The position numbers and the translations under genes were made by a program. The notes beneath the pieces are model-generated. The model made no database searches and had not been told where the DNA came from. It saw only the letters and a program-made list of their open reading frames with translations. Source: Glandiceps talaboti (lineage: Eukaryota > Hemichordata > Enteropneusta > Spengelidae). Taken from it: a stretch of DNA of 64,000 nt. Positions 39,522 through 54,038 of the stretch are shown in pieces; positions within the stretch are counted from its first letter, which is position 1, and each line of letters starts with the position of its first letter. Location: assembly GCF_964340395.1 (NCBI RefSeq), contig NC_135556.1, forward strand, positions 11,796,910 through 11,860,909, given 5' to 3'.

Positions 39522-39865
39522 TCCTGGTGTTTCTATTATGATGAGAGAGAATGCTTTTGTTTTCTTACAACACAGACAATTTCAAATACAAAAAGAACAG
39601 TCATGGAGGTGCTGCGCTTTCAGTGAGAGTGTAAAAGCTACCATGCTGCTTATCACTTGGAAAGTAAATAATTGAAACCATCAAGTCTGTCTATTCGTTT
39701 CCACAATAGCCTACACTATAAAAGATTAACAATACTTATCACTCTTCAATGTGACAGGGTAAAGGATCCCCCTGTGTGTTTTGTGTCTCTGTTATGGTTA
39801 GCCTCGAGTTGCACCGTCTATTTATGTATTAAGAACACTGTGTTCCATGATTGAAACACAAAGGC
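39522..39865 (+). mobile_element. Inverted-repeat element family D, copy 2
   Basis: It shares with copy 3 the blocks CTTGGAAAGTAAATAATTGA, AAAGATTAACAATACTTATC and TTGTGTCTCTGTTATGGTTA in the same order. Ends CCTGGTGTTTC and GAAACACAAAGGC are weakly inverted. Confidence 0.6.
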
Positions 39866-41571
39866 AACTACTTCATTTCTCCCCCACAAACCATATATGG
39901 TATTTCTATCCTTGTGTAAATAACATGTTCCCATCATTGTTCGATGTCCGAGTAACTCGAATTGAAGAATCAATTATTTGAACAAGTTAGTTTCTTGGGC
40001 CCACTATTTTGTCTGTTGAATGACCTCTGCTACCTGGATTTAGACCTTTCAACCATTGCGAGAAGAGACATTGATGTTTGAGAACACCATTTAGGAAGTC
40101 AATTTCACTATATAATATTGATGAAATCACAGTCTCTTTGATACATGGACTGTGATAGGAAAGTCTTCAGTATTTAAAAAAGGAGGGATGTGGGGAAAGA
40201 GGTGTCACATTTTACAAATCAGTTCTCGGGTAGAGCCATATTTTATATATTATCTACCTGAAAGCATTATTCTGTAACTTTTGGCATCCCATCACTGCCG
40301 CCATTGTACCAAAATATCAGAAGGCATTAGTAAAACCCAGTAAAAGCACTGCTGACAACAAAGCGTTACAGTCCTTGTTAGTTGTGAGGAGTGGGTGTCA
40401 CAGGAATGGGGGGGGGGGGAGAGAAACAGCGTGATAGGATATTAGGGATAATGTGGTACAGTGGGGATGTTGACCATACCATTTTGGTATGCTCCCATCT
40501 AGTCTTTAGGAAGTCTGGTCTTCAGTATTGCCAATTAGATCCTAACATGGGAATTAATTAATGCACTGTGCTCATACAAATTCACTGTGATAGTATTTGG
40601 AAACAACCAATGTCATTAAAATTATAAATCAGAGGCGGGATCGAGCACTTATTTTGATTCTGGGACTCAGGTCCCTTTCCATGTCTGAGAGCGTTTTAAG
40701 CCAAGTTTTCTTTCAATATTTGAAGGGGGTTCATGTTGTAGAGAACGTAATTGAAGGAGGATCCGGTCACCATAAAGGCAAATCTTTAACACTATGTAAA
40801 TATCGTTCAGCATTTTTCGATTAGGATTATTATACATGGTAAATTCGAAAACATGTTATAATGTTATCTACGTCATAACACGGAGCGTGAAGATTATATA
40901 ACATTTGTACGAGATGAGGTTAACTTGACAAAACGAATTATAACAAAGACACATACGGCGTGGACGGATTAGATGTAGATTGTAAAATGAATTCCATTTG
41001 AATTCACACAACAGAAATGTCAAATAACTTATTAAAGATAATATCAGGTTGAAGAAACAATTTGGTGAAGTAATTCCACAGACGATAATGCATTGGAAAT
41101 GGTACACATAGAAGTGTGTATGAACTTTTGAACTTGCCAAGTATGAACAGAAATAGTATTGATGTAAACATTTCGAAGACAAATACCACTGTACAGATAT
41201 TACAGCAGTCTTCACGTGTTTCTTTCGTAGCATGTGTTGACATTTCAGAGTCAAAACCAAATGTGTAACGTGACTTTGATTTCGTACTATTTAGGTATTC
41301 TCCTGTGCCACGTGTGCTTTCACGACAGGCCAGATTTCAACAAATTGAACATGTAGTCATATGCATGGCAAGATATACCACTATCTAAAATATGATATAC
41401 TTGATATAATCATTTCTGAACTTCATTATTTGAAATTTAGAAATGGTGATAAAATACAATATAACGCCACCAGTTCTCTTTTGACAAACACACAAATGGC
41501 AAAAATCGTGATATAGATTGATAAAAGAAAACTACTTCTTAACGATAGAACTTTACAGTAGAATAAAAAGC

Positions 41572-41939
41572 GCCTTGCCGTGTTTCATTCGTGAGACATG
41601 ATTTGTTTTTACATATACAGAGACAACTTCAAATGCAAAAGAAACAATTGAAGAGGTGCTGATCACAGTGGAGATGTAGAAGTAGACACGTTTATGTTGA
41701 TTAGCAGATGGAAAGTAAACAATTGAAGCCATTACATTTATGAAGTCTATGAGAAGTATTTCAATTGCAACCTGTATTTACTGCACTGTGAAAGAATAGC
41801 GATGCTTTATCCCTTTTCAATATGATTGGTTAACGGATCATGTTGTGTGAGTGTTGTGTCTTTGTTATGTTTAGTCTAGAATTGAATTGTGTATATTGTT
41901 CTGTTAAGAAAACATGTCCCATGAGTGAAACACCAAGGC
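41572..41939 (+). mobile_element. Inverted-repeat element family D, copy 3
   Basis: Ends GCCTTGCCGTGTTTCATTCG and ATGAGTGAAACACCAAGGC are about 30-bp inverted repeats. The body contains TGCAAAAGAAACAATTGAAG and GGAGATGTAGAAGTAG. No coding sequence. Confidence 0.65.
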
Positions 41940-42842
41940 AATTTCATTTCTTCTGCAATGCTTTGACCTCTACATTTACCATTGCCATTCCTCCCGTACG
42001 TGTGCAAATAAATACTTAACTTGAGTTTTCTGTACATGTCCTAGTAAAACTTTGCAGTTCTAAGGTTAATATGTGTATAAATATATATAGGGCAACGCTA
42101 AGGTAAATTGATTAGAGAATAACCCCATTAATTATGTTATAAGAATAGACTAACTAATATGTTACGACAAGTACAAAGTGTACAAAGAATGTGGAATACT
42201 AATTCACCAAGACGGTTACCATGGGTCTTCTTCTCGACCGCTGTGAGGACGGTTTAAAGTTAATTGCTCCTTTGAAGCTGCAGATTTCTTTAGACCCATT
42301 GCAGGCTGTAAAATAAACAGACGAGACGAAGCTGAACATGAAAATAATGCCAAAAGTTTCAAGGCATGACAGCAAGATTAGGTACCACTTATAGGCATCC
42401 CAACTAGATATATGATAAGGGAAGTAGAGCATATGTTCTGATTATCTTTAATCTGATTTGGCGCCACTTCTGTCACAGCATCATAAATAGTCTATAACCC
42501 AAAACCCCTTCTGGTACCACAAGTCTATGTTTTTTGTCTTTTCTAATTTGAATATTGACTACGTTTGTTTCCTAGGGGCTTAGAAAGAATGAATGAATGA
42601 AGCAATATTGCTTTTTCTCGTGAGACACAGAAGCAAGGAAAATTTAAATTTGATGCAACAATCTGTGAGTATATGAACAGAAAGTCTGCCACAGATGACA
42701 TTTATGAATGTAATAAACTGATTATTCACCATCAAAAATATGATCCTTTTCTGTAATCACAAATCATCAGCCCCGTCATTTAAGATGCCGGGATTTCGAA
42801 TTTGGTAATGCTAGGAGAATAGCATGGGCATGAACATCATCA

Positions 42843-42859
42843 ATGCAATCAATGCAATG

Positions 42860-42949
<90 letters not shown>
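42843..42949. repeat. (CAAT)n microsatellite
   Basis: Over 20 units in the intergenic spacer. Confidence 0.95.
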
Positions 42950-45234
42950 GGTCATTAATAAATCGCTAGTATCCAATACTAAGTACAGTTCAGCTGCGCT
43001 GTACAATTACGTATTGAAAGCTCTGCTGAAAAGATTATGTTTTAAAGTTCTTCCTAAAAGAACAAGCAATCAATACAATTGGAACAAGACTTCATCAAAA
43101 ACATATTCCCAACTGCAAATGTACATAAGTCAATGGCAGGTACAAATGTAGCTTATATGCAAAACATTGTACATGGAACGAATGTCTAAGAAATGCTTTT
43201 CAGCTAGCATAGCATCGGTGGTTAAACTAAGGCATTTAATGGCACTTGACCTTGAAGTTATGGTCGAGGTAAAATCTGAAAATACTAACAGAAAGGGTCT
43301 GACATGCATAATATCTACGGATTCCCATTGATTAGTAAACGGGTGCAACATGCCAACAATACTTGATTATAATCATTATTACCACTATTATACACATACA
43401 TAGTGTTCTTCCTAGTCAGAGTGAAACTTTCGAAAAGCTTAATATATGCCCTAGAAATACCAAATTTATATTATATAATTCAGCATTAACAGAACAAACT
43501 GTCACCATTGTTAAATATTTGATAAGATCCTAGGGAAAACTGACATGTATATGCCCTGTAGTATATTTGTTCGTGCAAGGTCTGAATAAACTGATTTGCT
43601 AATGTCAGTAATTTGAGAGAGAAAACAAATGGAAGCATTAAAGATTCTAGAGATAACAAATTCCTGTAAACCCCCCCCCCCCCCCCAACTACAAATGCAT
43701 CAACTTTACCTTTTCCTGCTTTCAACAGAATTAGCATATTTGTACACTCGCTTACTCTATTACATTTCGGCCATTGATTTTTAAATAAGTGCATTTAATA
43801 GCTTTGCATGAATAAATGAACTAAAATATATTCCGATCTGAGAAAGCAGTGTCATAACTCTTCGGAAATTTAGAGAAATGTTTAGGTCGAGCCCATAGGA
43901 AATGAGCTGATGGCAAATGTATATCTGACAAAAGCAATACTATCATTTCACTTTCGCATTGTTAAGACTATTGCGTTAAAATCCGTGTTCCGTATATTGA
44001 TCCGGAAACAAGATATTGATAGCATTATCAAAGATAGGTAAGGTTACAAGCCAAATCACTTAACATCTACAAGAAGTGAATGTAGAATAGCACTTAATCA
44101 GAACAGACTTGCATAACAACGTATGCAGCTAAAAGGTCATTCATTGAGTAGCCATGAAAATTGAGAATTTGCATATCTTTATGACAAGTACTTTTGGTCT
44201 AAATGTCTAAACACATACCTAGGTTACTAGTTAAATATTTTCTTTCTTCAGTCTGTTTCATAGTTGATGATCTTTAAATTGATTCTTTGATCAATATATG
44301 TATTTTACGTTATCTATTTAATGAATACTAGCGAGCTATTATTTTGCTAGGCAGACGTCACTACTTTAATACACTTAAGTTCCGAAAGCTTAATTTGTAA
44401 GTCCTTTGTTTCTCATGAATTTTTAATCTTGATGTTATTAATTGATAATCCTTAGGATTATGTTCGGAAATATTACATATAAATGGGTAACTCAAATCTC
44501 AATTATCAGTAACGTTATTTTTATCAATTATATCTCGTCCAAAGAATTCACTTCCGAATGAATAATGTTTGAAAGAAAATTACCTATTTAAGATTAGTTA
44601 TAATTATACTTGATATAGAGATCATATGGTAAATATATGGGATATATTCAACTCTTTTACCAATGTTGCCAAGTGGATTCGAATACAAATGTTATCTATC
44701 TGCTTTAGTGACTATTTATAGTCTCCCTGCACTTTGAAAGATGGGAAAGTCAATTAAACAACGCAGAGAGCTGTTGTCGTTTGAGAATATCTGGCTGATC
44801 ACATGGATTCATATAGATCCCCAATCTTCAGATAACAACGCGTTCTCGTAATTACACAAAGAATTGCGAATATATACATTTGCTTGTGACATATAATGCT
44901 GTTTGCTTATTTAGTGTTTATCCTGAATCTAAACAAAGGCGCCAAACAATCACGAAATAGGGATGTTCAATTCCTTCGTGATCTTGCGTCATCTACAAAG
45001 GAACGCGTCTCCATTCCACCATTGCTCACAAAACAACCCAGCTTCTAAATAACTGAAATATAGTTGATATCTGATCAATAAGCTATAGTTATGTATCTAG
45101 TTTATGTTTAATGCGCATGTTTAGGGTCCCCACCCTCGAAAAGGGGTAAGCGGCATTGTATTACAAATAAAATAGTTTGTACGGTGAGGTTGTATCTTGG
45201 ATGTTACTGTAGTGTAGCTTCTAAACTTGTGGGT

Positions 45235-45498
45235 TTAGGAGTTAGGTTTGTTTAAGACATTCACATCATCTACTCTTACTATTACCTCGCTTGGATAAAC
45301 AGTCAGTGATTTTCTAGACACTGGCATCGAAGCAGGTTGGGCAGTGTTCGATGATTTCCTTTGTGGTTCTTTCGCATCCTCTCCTTCCAACATTTTGACA
45401 TCACTGATGACATCTTCGAGTTGCAAAGTCTGTTCTGATGACATCCGGGTAACTCGAGTAGACTTGGTGGCAAAACTGCGAGCATATCTGGATCCATT
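45235..45498 (-). CDS. Adhesion GPCR last exon: cytoplasmic tail and stop
   Basis: A 264-bp exon after acceptor TTTATTTCAG, encoding 87 residues and TAA. It is rich in Ser, Thr and charged residues (RYARSFATKSTRVTRMSSEQ; EDVISDVKMLEGEDAKEP) and ends LNKPNS. No PDZ-type C-terminus is evident. Confidence 0.9.
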   Translation of the reverse strand, partial: NGSRYARSFATKSTRVTRMSSEQTLQLEDVISDVKMLEGEDAKEPQRKSSNTAQPASMPVSRKSLTVYPSEVIVRVDDVNVLNKPNS

Positions 45499-46182
45499 CT
45501 GAAATAAAACAAAATTATAGCATTTGGCAAACTGTCAATCAATCAAATAAATGAATACTTAACCTATTCAAAAGAACTAACCATACATCTCCGGTCAAGT
45601 GAATGCAATATTCATCTAACCCATTGAAACTCATATGGCATATTGATTTATCACTATATCAAAAGTACTATATGACTTTAAACAATCATGTTCCATGCTT
45701 CATGAAAATCAGAAACAGGTTTGTAGAATGAGAGTATGTAATACACTTTTACCTTGCTAACTGTAGCAATCGTAGAAGTGACAAACTGTCCTCTCTCGGC
45801 TTCAAATTTCTCCTTCTTTCTTCTTAATGCTGACCGCACCTATTATAAAGTATAGATATTCATGTAAGAAGTTTACGATAAGTTTATGATGATGGTGTTG
45901 TTGATGATGATGATGGTGATGATGATGATGATGACTGTAACCCTAAAGTTGTTGGTAGATTTACCCGTTTATGATATAATAACAATGTTATATAGAAACG
46001 TCAACATAATCATCCAAATGAACGAGGCAAAACTGAACAACTTCTCTTGCCAACCAATACTCTAACCATTTGTACATCGTACAACATAACGAGCCATATA
46101 AAGACAGACAAATGCATGTACATGTGTATAATTGGAAATATATATTAATGTATATATATATTATAATTCAATATATACATAC

Positions 46183-46270
<88 letters not shown>

Positions 46271-46430
46271 CTCGGTGAGTGTCAATCTGCTAAGACAGTG
46301 CTCTATACCGCAGTGGCAGAGCGTAATAGTTTTGGTAGTACTGGAACTCTTTCTTGGGTGTAACTCGGAGTTTCACGCATATTGCGTGAAACTCCGAGTT
46401 ACACCCAAGAAAGAGTTCCAGTACTACCAA

Positions 46431-46496
<66 letters not shown>

Positions 46497-47255
46497 CTAC
46501 ATATAATAAAATTCTCACCTCAGAGTTGTAAATCACGTGGAAAAGGAATATAAATAACCCCTATTGACAGAAAACAGATGGAAAATGAATATTGAATATG
46601 TGCATTACATCAATCACTATCTATCAATGATTGCTGTATTCATAGGCCTATATGTAATCTCGACAGCAAAAGATATCTGTGAAGGCAACTATCATTGAAG
46701 AGTCAAGCTAGGGCACGCCTACATATGTATGCCCCAGTATATATAAAAACGGTATAATTTTTATATTGTTTAAATATCAAAATCGATATCAAGGTTCATT
46801 TTACAGAAAGTGAAAGATTACTGAATCAATCCGCAAAATATTCATTTCATTTGAAATCATACTAACATCTTTCTTTCAGTATATTTCACCTCAGACTGCA
46901 ATAAAAACATGGTTTACCTGCAGTGAATTCAGAATAGCAAAGATGTATAAGAAAACTATAGTTTCTTCGCCTGTTGCAAACAATCCAAAACACCATGTAA
47001 TTCCCAGCAATGGCAGCAGTAGTAAAGAACTCTTCACACCGGCCCTTTGGGGAAGAGAAAATATTTTAAGACGAATGTCACATGGGTTAATTATAAGTTG
47101 GTCTATCTATAATCCATAAAGCTCTCATTCTTGATTAGATAAAAGTAAGCTAGCTTGTTTTGTTTTTTAATTGTGTTGAACCATTAGAATCTATGTTTAA
47201 ATGTGGTTCCACAAAAAACATATAATACAATTCAAGAAACACCCTGTTTGATATG

Positions 47256-47306
<51 letters not shown>

Positions 47307-50300
47307 TTTTAAGTTTACATGCATTTCTTTTGTTGTACTTATAATCTCTATCAACTGTTTTACTGCTATATATTTTTTGAAATCGCTATACCCTAGGCTA
47401 ATGTACTGCATGTTTCTATTAGACCTGTACATTGATTTGTTTTCTCCTAAATTATATCATTCGTTAACCATTTGTTGCCAATATAGACACATCCAGATCC
47501 GTGATTCCATCATTTGTACAGCTAGCAAGAATAAAAGGCACACAAAAGGCATGCACAAATGACCCGTGACTTGTCAAGTCAATATGTTTCGCTGAATAGT
47601 ATGGGTATTTGGTTTTCAGTTGGTTTAAGAAACCTTCAGTAATTACAGAAATTGAACGTACACTGAGCAATCTTCTTTTTCTTACTTTTAAGGCATAATC
47701 ATCTGCATACATAACCATGGATCTGGTTAAAGGTTAGTGATTTAATTTGAACACAAGATGAAGATGAGTATGGACATAAATTTTAAACAGTTTAATACCC
47801 AGATAGCTTGTACACATGTACAGATGCTACTACAATGTCGACATAAATAAGCTATCTGCAAACTAATACGTCTAAGATAGCCGCAAACTAAAAGTTCTGT
47901 TGTCGCATGTGCTAGATTAACACAAGTACTGAAAACAGTGAGTGGCCACTTGAGGAGAACGTCAAAGAAGTCACCCTACTGTGACTGCAATTACACCAAC
48001 GTTCATTGCTAGCTGTTATCAACATGTTGCACCCCCATAGTTTTAGTTTACTGTATAGCTTGGTTTCTGTACGAGTATGCCCTTTACTTACTTCACATTG
48101 TCGTTCTGTTTGTGTCCACTGTTTGCCGAGGCAGACACCACGACTCTTACCACCATTATTAGAACCAACAAGTTTGCCTGGAAAAGAAATTATTTTTTAT
48201 ATCTTTTGTATGCTTACGCCAAAAAAATATCACGTTTCCATAAGCCGTAAATTGTAAAGAATGGTATATAGGTATGAAGCGGCAATAGGAAAGTGAAAAT
48301 CACAGACAAGTAAGGAAATAAAATGTGTTGTGAATTTGTAATTCATAAAACAACTTTACTATGTTTTATACTCGGAAAATTGATACGAACCAGCATAGAC
48401 TAAGTCCATAGTTGTGAATTACAAAACGCTGAAATCATATCATGTAAAAGGTTTGTACCTGTACGTACAGAAAGTGATTTGATAATGCACAAGCAATCAC
48501 TTGTGAACACAAGTAATCAGACTATTAATTCATGGTGAAGTTTCTATATATGGAGAATCAACAGACATATGCACAGACTGGACATGATACAGTGTTTACG
48601 TTTCTTGAATAATCGGTTAACAAATCACTTGTCACAATATCCATCTATTCACACATTTTAAAATTACTTTTTCTTTAAAAAAAAAATTACGTTCCCAGAA
48701 TAATATGTTGATAAATCACTTTTTGTGATTGAAATATAATATTTTTTTTCCGTACTGTAGGCCATGGGCCTTAAATGTACATAACTGAACATAGAATAAT
48801 GATCATGGTTACAGAGGTATGTTCAACATAGCTAAATTGACAAGTCAGCTTATGTAGAGTGATTTTCTTCCAAAAGCTGTTTACGTATTTTCATGGCAAA
48901 GAAAATGAATTTCGCAAGGATTTGAATGATGAAGGTATTTGTTGACTGCATTAACAAGATAAATTTCCAATCATATGCTTGTGAGTAATAAAATTCAGAA
49001 ATAAACTTAGATCTAACAAGTTTGTACTTAGGGCACACTGATAAATCACTTCCTTGTGCAATAACCAACTATTCACACATTATAAAATTACTTTTGTTTT
49101 TAAATTCTAGAGTTACAAACACATTACTTGTTGTTTTGCATTGTGCATTAATTTTCAGGACATTGTAAATTAAATATAAAACAAAAGCCAAAAAAAAAGA
49201 CTGAAGAAGATGCTAATTTCGCATCACCTTTACCCACTTTGAAGGAGTGTAGTTGCATGCCGGGTATTGACAGCACAAAATCGACTGACATTGTCGTAGA
49301 TAGCACCACATTTAAAGATTATCAGAAACGTCTTATTTCAATCATGGTTCTCTACGAAAATGTTCATTCAAACTAAAAGTTTGACGCTTGAAGTCATGGA
49401 GCTTCTAAGAAAATGTGCATTCAAACAGAAACTTAACGATGGAATTTATGGAGCCAACATCCCCAGGAGAGTGTTGCTCTGACCGACCTAGTCTGACCAG
49501 AAACGACCTGACAAGCCCTTTCGGTTATTATGATAGAAGGTTATCTACTTTTGCTATAAGTGCCAGAGTCATATCTGAAATTGGGATGGGAATACATATT
49601 CTCTGATGAGTAAGTGAAATCTTTCAAATAGCGATATTACCTGTCACATCAATACTATTGAATACGTGCAATTGAACGGTTTCGTCAGAACATATGCTAA
49701 GCAAACTAAAGATGCTATCAATAATAACATCATTCTTACAATCGAGCTTTGAATTTCTTAGAAATAGGGCTATGGCCGGAATTTATTGGGGGGGGAGATT
49801 AAATATTGGATGTTATATTTTTTCTGATTGAAAGGGAAACTGTGAAATTCTTGCGCGTGGAAGGGAATGTTCTTAAAAGTTGTAAGATTACGTGTAAGCA
49901 AAATGCCTTACGATTTTGAATCATATATATTCATCAACTGATAAAGTGGGCTTGATCTGTTTAACCTTTAGAGAAGACAGGAGGACCTTGTGTGTTAATT
50001 TTCATTATTTGCTTCTTATTTGCACAATTCAGCAATACGTAGTTTTATGTCGTGACCTACGACCACATCTCAACCGTGTTGGGTGGGTAGATAAAGGGGG
50101 GGGGGGAGAAGGGATATTATTTCTTGGAAAAGGGATCTCTAAAAATTCAAACTTCAAATTACCCTAAATTCAAATTTAGGGCAGGCGCAAGGTGTTTAGG
50201 AAAAATGTATTGTATTCCAAATATGTGTCTCCAGGACCAGCCCCTCCCTTTCTCCCCATCATAAATTCTGACCTCAGTCTTAGCGCCTTCCCCTTCATCT

Positions 50301-52594
50301 CTATCTCTATTGAGTGTAATATATTCTAAAGTACAACCAACTTCTTATAATTCGCAAAATCTTCGATCCCGTCATTTTTCTTGACATTACTATCAATCAA
50401 ATTGTATCGAAATGTCCTTGACGTTTAGGGTATCTTCAGTTATTACAAGGGGGAGGGGAGAAATTATGCCCTGTCTGTTGCGTAAATTGTAAGCCTCCTT
50501 TAATGCCGCTTTCTAAAAAATGGCCCTCCCTCAATTTAAACTGTTGTCAGGCTTGAAAAGAGGCACCAGTCTAAGAATCAATTGTAAAGACTCGATCCCA
50601 AAGCTCCCGCAATAGCGATCTGATAATTAAAGGCATTGGTTGTTCCTCACTACTATCACCATGGTGAATTTGCGTGAAGGCACTGCATAATTACATCCCG
50701 TTTTTAATAAAATCTAATTGACAGAACTGAAGGCCAGAACTCCCATAGCCCAGACGGGCGCACTACCGACATTGTCAAGACCAAGTTCAACATGCCAACT
50801 CAAAAACATTATTCCAAATATCTTACCACCCTGCTTCCCCTTCCACAACTTACAATTGATCCACTGCATGGACCATGCATGGCATCAGTGATTTGACTGA
50901 TATGTTCTGATATTACATTACAATCGTAGCAGCGGTGGGATGTAGCAGCAGTGGGATGTGGTGGATCAGGTGGCAGCGGTGGGATCATGCCAAAATCGCA
51001 AATAATGCAAAGTTAGATAAAGTAATCAGTTAATGTGAAAGTAAAACGTGACACTCCTTCTCTTATTCCTCTTGTTCTAACGTATGACCCTCCCCGAGAA
51101 CCGACCTGTAAAATATGATCCCCATTTTCCCCTAGCCCCCCCCCCCCCACCCTGTTAATTTCTGACACAACGGACACTCACATCCAAAGCAACACCACTG
51201 ATCTTTACCATACATACGCATTGCTGGATCTAAGTATATAATAGATCACGCTATTCTGAAGAGATTACACCAATAATATGCTTTTAATGTCGTAGATGGC
51301 GGTATTCTTAATGATTTTAAAGCCGTTCGTTTCCAGTATGCTATTAGTAAATGATTTGTATGACTATCACACATACACCACGCTCAACTGATAATTACAC
51401 ACGACTACAGAAATTGCCATTGTACGTCATTACCTTGATAAGAAAACTAATTTAAGGATGTGGTAATCATCTTTTTTTCTGCCCTGCTGTATATTTCATT
51501 ACATCGCCGGATATTGAATTACAATAAATGTGGCCTTTAAGCAGTTTCAACACTATTGCAAGACCTTAATGTTTATTGGACCTTAGTTGTATTAAGTTAG
51601 CTGTTAAGCTACGAATGGAGTCACCAAAAGTCTATATTCAAGAAAGATAAGGTTTACTATAAGACGTTATTCCCCAATATTTTTCTTTGTTCAGCCAGGG
51701 AAAATGCGAGTGACCTAAGGTGGCGTTTGTCACTACGAGTCGGCTGAATGACAAAAAATATTGGAGAATAACAAAATATCAGCACCAGTGATATCAAAGA
51801 AAATCAGAGAAAATAATGGTAATTATGAACGTTTGTTTCGACGCATATTTCGAACACGACAGACGGTGCCGTAGACACGCGTTACGTTGTCGTGACATAG
51901 ATGCGCGTTGTCGATCGTGTCTTTGAACGAATAGTATGCTATAAATTGAATATTTTTTGTCCAACTTGGCTCGTGCATGGTATAATACGCTTTATAACAA
52001 CATTATGAAGGCAACTATCTCTTGTTTGTTATCTGTGTGCAGAAACCATGGACTAGTTGATAGATAACACAGTATATAGTTTAATATATCTTGGCATATA
52101 TTCGCTTCTATGAGACCACAAATGTATCATGTGCATATATATGAAAAGAATAAACATAACAATCAAAGGACTATACTTACGGCCATGATTAGAATTGCAG
52201 GGCCAACAAATGCCCATATTACACCACTCTTTACTGACAACCAGCAGCTATAACATTACCGAACATGCAAAGTCATTAATATTTGTCTTTCAAAATGAAA
52301 TGGTCGCCAGGAGGAAATGACTGATGACATGTATGTATGTATGTATGTATGTATGTATGTATGTATGTATGTAGGTAGGTAGGTAGGTAGGTAGGTAGGT
52401 AGGTAGGTAGGTAGGTAGGTAGGTATGTATGTATGTATGTATGTATGTATGTATGTATGTATGTATGTATGTATGTAGGTAGGGATGTATGTATGTATGT
52501 ATGTATGTATGTATGTATGTAGGTAGGTAGGTAGGTAGGTATGTGTGTGTGTATGTATGTATGTATGTATGTATGTATGTATGTAGGTAGGTAG

Positions 52595-52653
<59 letters not shown>

Positions 52654-53963
52654 GGTCGGCCGGTAGGTAGCTAGGTAGCTAGGTAGGTCTTATACGTCGA
52701 CAGTTACATCAAATAATAACTCCAAAATTACAGCAAACCATGATCCAAGCTAGGAAACCTCGACACAGTTGATTTACAAAACAACAATTGCAATTGAATA
52801 AATATCACTTCTATTCAAGATGCTTTGCATTTCACAGCAACAACGTAAAACTCAAATATCAGCAATTGTGCAATAGTAAAGGCACACATATGAACTGTTA
52901 TCATTCTTGGACTGTAGACTGAATTGTCTATCATATAGCATGAAACCTTTACAGATAAGATAATTAGATTACTAAAGATAAAACTGGTCCTTCAACTTAC
53001 TGATTCTCTGCTCCATAGTCCTCGATGCGTATTCCTGCAGTAATAGCTACGATTACAAAGGGCAGACCTGCATAAAAAAGAATGACGACACTCTTCAAAA
53101 TGTAATTCTAAATTAACTATTGGGTTACAATTATTGGGTGAAAACAAACACACCACCAAGTAAGTAATATTTTTTCCAAAATCGTTGCTCACTTCATCCC
53201 TTCATCAAAGCGTAAACTTTAAAGGCAACTGAGTCCGTCTATTTGTAATTTGAGTATTCACACGAGAAAGGTATACATGGAAGTAGCTTTAATTCTGAGG
53301 TGTACCTTTATGTAGGAAGTGGCAGACAAACCGACAAGTGTTTCGATAAAACTACGTACCCCATGCCATCCCATAGTAGTAGTTCATCCAGCTTCGTTCG
53401 CTTCCATATACTGCTACAATTTGTCGGTATAGGTGAATACCTTCTGCCAACATCCACAAGAACATGGCTGTACATGCATAGTGCAACATAACAGCAAAGA
53501 TTTTGCATGTTATCTGTGAAGGATTGAAATGAAAACAGCGAAACAAATCATCGTTGAAGTCTCACTGAATGGAATTTGGTTTACATACCACTTATCCTCT
53601 GACAGATAAAACTATGTGTTTCATTTTCTTGTCAATTCATCATTGTGACAAATACTCATTGTAATCATCTCTCGTGACATAGAGTAGAAGCATGGCACAG
53701 CAGGAACATCACTAATATAAGGCATCCTAGTGATCCTGCCCAGTAGACAGATGAAACAACTGCATGGAACTATATACATTTGTTACATCAATGGTATCAT
53801 TTTCAGCTGTTTAAAATTGATGGGGTGCTTAAAGATTGAAAAAGTGAAGTGAAGGGCATACTTATCCAAACTCAATTTATTCTCTAATGTAAACTTTTCA
53901 AGGACATGGAAACTCGTTAAATATGTGGACCCGAAAGTTGAAGGCACTGCCACCACCTGCGCA

Positions 53964-54038
<75 letters not shown>

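Larger units (their letters stand above)
34150..45234. other. Intergenic spacer between two convergent genes
   Basis: No convincing coding sequence in 11 kb; frames are short and AT-rich. It contains three family D elements, one family C element, (CTAAT)n at 38050-38072, (CAAT)n, a C-run at 43673-43686 and G-runs near 40410. AATAAA sequences near 34145 and 34795 could serve the RXFP-like gene. Confidence 0.65.
48178..52180 (-). other. Large intron of the adhesion GPCR gene
   Basis: A 4-kb intron with a family B fragment, open plus-strand frames at 49159-49606 (see findings), a GCAGCGGTGGGATG-type short repeat at 50930-50990 and the short inverted repeat at 51668. Confidence 0.6.

Noticed and set aside
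49602-49624. CTGATGA followed by GAAA, a hammerhead-like core
   Set aside because: No stem II between the two motifs and no flanking stem I or III pairing.
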